Below are positions 59,608 through 64,000 of a stretch of DNA of 64,000 bases, piece by piece (the first letter of the stretch is position 1; each line of letters starts with the position of its first letter). The DNA is from Solanum dulcamara (taxonomy: Eukaryota; Streptophyta; Magnoliopsida; Solanales; Solanaceae): assembly GCF_947179165.1 (NCBI RefSeq), contig NC_077239.1, positions 33,432,134 to 33,496,133 of the forward strand. Reading direction: 5' to 3'. The position numbers were made by a program, and so were the translations under genes. The notes beneath the pieces are model-generated. The model saw only the letters and a program-made list of their open reading frames with translations, was not told the origin of the DNA and made no database searches.

Positions 59608-61269
59608 GAAGTGGTATCAGAGCAGTTCGTCTTTGGATTGTCTGTAGACCGTGTCTAGTAAAATCTTGGTTATCGATGTGTTGTGTGCCACATCAATAAA
59701 TAGGAAGCTACATGACATTTAGGATGTTACCTTTTTTCACATCTAAGATCGTGCTTTAGATCAGAATCATAGGAAAATTCCCTATACTAACCTTGGATCT
59801 TAACAGAAGGACGACACCTACAAAAGGAAGTAATTAATGACATGGAAAGTTACGAAACTTACAAGTAAAGTAAAGCCATGGAAGATATCTGTTGGGTAAG
59901 GTATTGAAGTACTATTCAAATGTAAAGTTGAAACCTGAAAGGAAAGTAGACAGGAAGTGCAACAGATGCAGTTTGAAGTTGGACATATGAGGTATACCCA
60001 GTATTTTTATATTATTATTGACGTTAAAAGCCCTGTGTGGCTGCGATATGAGATGACATTGAAAGCCCTGTGCGGCTGTGATATGATATGTATATATATA
60101 TGTTGGCCCTGTGAGGCATAGTTGGTACTTTCTGCATGTAGGTTTTGGGATAGTAAGAAGTGTAGGGGAAACTCTGCCAAAATTTTCCCAATACAAGAAG
60201 AAGGAAATAAAACATAGTTTATAACATATCTTGGAAATTGATACCGGGTACCTATAGGATGCTAAATTAAAGTTGTAAGAGATACTCTTCATATCATCGA
60301 TAAGGGATACCCTTTTTACTTAGGGAAATTTATTTCGAAGAAACAAAAGTCTATCTCAGTAGTACAGTTCAGACCACAGTATCTCCAGCTGTAACTATGT
60401 TGTAAAAAAAAGAGAAGCTCAGGTTGAAAGATAAGATGTCCAGTAATTGAGCTTCACTCATTTTTGAAAATACCAAACCCCCGACTCCTATCGTAAATTA
60501 GCTGAGTTGTTCATAACTCGAGGATAAACTCGGAAGGGGACCAGGTAGGTCAAGTATTAACAGAAGTACTGTAATATTTAAGAGATTCTGGTTTCTTCCA
60601 ACAATGGTTGGAAAATGGTTTACGATAACAGTTTATAGTTCTCCACCGACTAATTGGGGAAAGAGCTTCGAACAGAAGCACTCAAAGAGATGTTAGGAAC
60701 TGAACACGAATACGAATTAAAAGGGGGATATGTAAGTATGAATTGAACAGTGTGATATGAGTATGTAGGGACAAAGTGGAACTACTAGTAAGACGCACTT
60801 AGTACGCGTTGACTAAGTTAAAGGCCTGCGTTGAGAACGCAGTAAGAGCATGGGGGTTAAGATATAAAAAAATGACGCGTATACACAACGTCACCCCAGA
60901 AATAGTGGAACCCTTAAGGAACAAGGATGGAAAACTTAAGGAACAAATGGCGCAACTTCTATTCACCCCAAGAAGAAAGGATATAGGTTGGGATAAAGCT
61001 ACTACTTCAAGAAAACCTTAAATAGTTATCGTCGGAATACTAGCACTGCCTAATTGGAAGTGGAACGACTACAGGTGCGAAGTAATTCTGGGAAAAGGAA
61101 AAGTAGAAGGTGGCCTTGGATGAGTTGTTCCTTGGGTCACATTATTCAAGTACCGATTAGTAGACAAGACATCACATTAAATATGGAAAGGTTCTCGTTG
61201 CTTCATAATTTAGCCAAGGCTCCGTACGTGGATAGTCCGATTATAAAACATGCAGATAGACGAAGACAT
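59608..61269 (+). other. R11 leader and decayed internal region
   Basis: PBS TGGTATCAGAGCAGTTC at 59612-59628. Candidate intron 59992-60141 with a weakened donor (GAG|GTATAC) and acceptor TTTCTGCATGTAG|G. A degraded internal PPT (TTAAAAGGGGGATATG) is near 60717-60732. The frame 60809-61021 has no recognisable domain. Ends in GACAT (61265-61269), the likely target copy of R12. Confidence 0.7.
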
Positions 61270-64000
61270 TGTCATGACCCAACCCTGTAGGCCACGACTG
61301 GGGTCCAACCTGGACCCTCTTATGCGTATTTATCAGCTACACTTAAGTTGAACCGTGTGTGAGGTGATACTATACACAAAAACCTCAATAGTTTAAAACT
61401 TTTTCATGTACCTATAGCCTCTTTCATTCATATCATATCATGAAAGGGAACGCGACGATGAGGCTGCCATAACATAAACACATTTACAACATGCCGTATA
61501 GGCACAGTCGAAACAAACTTATAAACAACCCACATATACATATGTCTACAGACCTCTAAGAATAGTAACAGCAACATATAGCGGGACAAAGCCCCTGCCG
61601 TACCCCTGAATGTACAAATATATACATTAAGTGACTAGTATCAAAAATTAGGCTCCAAAATAGTGAAGCACTTCCGACATAGCCAAGAGGAACACCTAAG
61701 CTAACGGATCTCCAAAATAAACATCTGTATCTGCGGGCATGAAATGCAGCCCCCCCCGAGAAAATGGGGGTCAGTACGATATATGTACTGAGTATGTAAA
61801 GCAAAACACATCGTAATTAAGACCATAATTGAAATAGGGATGCAGGGGACAAGTATAACAATTAACAACTTACTGTACTTGCACCTTAGGACACGTAATC
61901 CTATACATCATCATATACTGTGCCCTGCCCTCTAGTGAACTCGGTGTTATAATCATATTCTCATATTTACATATCATCATGTCATCATATATTTCATTTC
62001 ATCATATCATCGTATACGGTATCATATTATCGTATATGGTATCATATCCTCGTACATGGTATAACCTTATCACACATATCATTGTATTATACCCGGTTCA
62101 CTACGGGGCTCGGGGTCACAATGTATCACTCTAATCTCATATGCATGCCTACATAAAGTATCCGGCCCTTTAGTGAGGGACTCGATGAGTGAAGTGGTGT
62201 ACGTCTATAGCGTACCATCATAATATACATACGTACCCAACCCTCTAAGGAGGGACTCGGTGTTCCTTCCTTATTTCGCCACATATACTATCACATTACA
62301 GCTGGCTCGGGACTCGGTGAATAATCATATCATCATAACATATAACATATATCATACCTCACGTACGGCATCGTCTCCTCATGCATGGAACTATACACAT
62401 CCGTCTCGGGACGCGGTGAAAAAAGTAGTAAAACTGTGCACGATAACGTTCCCAGCCCATCATGGAACTCGAGGAAGGATGAGTTACAGTATGCATGAGT
62501 AGAGTAGTGAGAAACTATATGCAACTAAGTCATTGTTTGAGACTCGATGAAATAATTAAGTGAACCGTCACCTGAAGACCAAGAAGGTACTTATCCGAAG
62601 TGACCTTTAGATGTCATTAGGGCTTACATCATTTGGGGCTTCAGGAATCACAGACATGCATCAAGACAATGCCACACAGTTTATGCAATTAGAAATATAG
62701 TTATGTAGTCAGAGACACAATTATGCAATCAGAGACACGGTTATGAAATCAGAGACACAGTTATAAAATCAGAGACATTGATCATTTCATAGCCTTCAAG
62801 AAAAGGAGCTTGTATCTCCACTTACTATTCACTATATAGAAGGCTCGAGAATAATAGTTTGGTTACTTTCAGACTCTAAATGGTCAAAAGTGACTACAAG
62901 TCACGAGTTATTCTCTGGGCTCATAAATGGAATTACCTCTAAACCCATATCATATATCGTTTTACTTAAAATTAAGTCATTCTAAAGGAAAGAAGAGATA
63001 GGCTTTACATGTACTGGTTTTCATCACATAGAAGACTTAAAGGCAATGACTCAGCTATTGCAGGAGTTCTAACATCAAGAAGTAAATAAGAGTTTTGACT
63101 TATATTCAGGGCTTTATTTATGAATGGATTGAATCCCAAATATCATATACATATCGTTCATAACTTACATCTAAGACATGCCAAAATAAAAGAAGGATAG
63201 CTCTACGTACTTATTCCAAAAACATGCCAAAAGAAAGCTTCACATACCTTGTCTGAGTTATTCCTTATCCTGTTCGCCTCGTCGTCCTTTGAACCTATCC
63301 AACAAGAGAGTAATATGAATATCAACTCTTCTTAACTTTCCAGCATCTTAGGTTACACCTTAGTATTAATGGAATCTATTTCCTTAGTCGTTTCCTCGAC
63401 TAGTTCTTTTGTTTGTTAAGGCATTAGCAAAAATTGGGCAGCACCTCCCCTATAATGTGCCCTATCCGAATTTCCAATTAGGTCCCTAAGACCTACAGCC
63501 AACAAACAACAACAACCTGCAGCAATTCACACCAACAATATATAACATAAACTCCAAATGACATAATCAAAAATACGATATCACAATAGGGCATCTAGCC
63601 TTTATTTTGTAATGCCTTTAATTATACGCAATGAGGGGTCAAGTGGCTTCAACCAGCAGCACCCTAACCTACATTAGAACATATTTAGGCCCTGCAACAA
63701 CACATCACACCCCTGCAGCAGCAACTCACAAGAACAACGCCTTACTTCGACGATAATTTGACTATAACGACTATGATTTAGCTTATTTCGAATGCCAAAC
63801 TTTTCAAACCTTTTCCCCAACTTCCAGAAGCCCACAAGGTGTGTAATACACCCTATAATAACATCATAAACTTCAAATTAGATGGAAAGACCTTACCTTA
63901 CCCGAAATTAGCCAAAACTAGCTAAAACTTGCTTCGGAAATCTTTTGTCGTGCTGAAACGGAGCGGACTATTTTTGACACTTCTTCACTGCCCCAAATTA
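61270..64000 (-). repeat. R12: reverse LTR, runs off window
   Basis: TGTCATGACCCAACCC at 61270 is the reverse of an LTR end. The following 2.73 kb matches R2 and R8 LTRs in reverse, with the GAGTCCC/GGGCCGG array at about 61920-62470 and the twin hairpin near 61750-61790. Whether it is a solo LTR or part of an element cannot be decided here. Confidence 0.88.

Noticed and set aside
60809..61021. Small gene in the R11 interior
   Set aside because: No recognisable domain and no promoter context; lies in decayed retroelement sequence.

Overview
This window is a nest of LTR retrotransposons from plant heterochromatin. I found no intact host gene, no tRNA gene and no CRISPR array. The likely host is in the nightshade family (Solanaceae). 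This is an inference from remembered repeat styles: LTRs ending GGGTTGGGTCGTGACA, followed by a methionine-tRNA primer site TGGTATCAGAGC, and a decayed polyprotein of a kind common in Solanum and Capsicum. I label the elements R1 to R12. All alignments, identities and difference counts here were made by eye.

Layout. R1 (minus strand, 1-17524, cut by the left window edge) is interrupted by the complete element R2 (plus, 3966-14926, target duplication GGCAC, LTRs about 3.64 kb). From 17525 comes copy a of a tandem duplication. It holds a decayed polyprotein element (R3), an LTR stub (R4), and the LTR and leader of R5a, with solo LTR R6 nested inside (22674-25721, TSD GTAAG). R7 (minus, 27473-35551, TSD AGTTT) sits exactly at the duplication junction. 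Copy b runs from 35552 to about 42632; the R6 site is empty there, and R5b continues beyond it. R5b is broken by solo LTR R8 (44714-48331, TSD GGTAA) and by R9 (48775-54458), a Ty3/gypsy chromovirus with 446-bp LTRs. The right end holds a reverse LTR stub (R10), a chimeric double-promoter LTR with leader (R11) and a reverse LTR (R12) running off the window.

Coding content. R9 is the only element with a nearly complete gag-pol: gag, zinc knuckle, protease, RT, RNase H, integrase and chromodomain. It carries eight in-frame stops, one frameshift and a lost integrase zinc ligand. The long-LTR elements R1, R2, R5 and R7 have no recognisable RT or RNase H. They keep PBS, PPT, an internal PPT-like tract, candidate leader splice sites, hairpins and, at most, fragments of gag and integrase. 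R2 has LTRs only about 0.7% different, so a non-coding element moved recently, presumably using proteins supplied by other elements.

Most unusual signal. Two long-LTR elements each carry a 5S rRNA-derived segment between the internal PPT and the integrase remnant: R2 at 9694-9796 in sense and R5b at 48385-48503 in antisense. Orientation and position differ, which suggests two separate captures. Known 5S-bearing plant retrotransposons (Cassandra) carry 5S in the LTR of very short elements, so internal 5S segments in long-LTR non-autonomous elements deserve attention.
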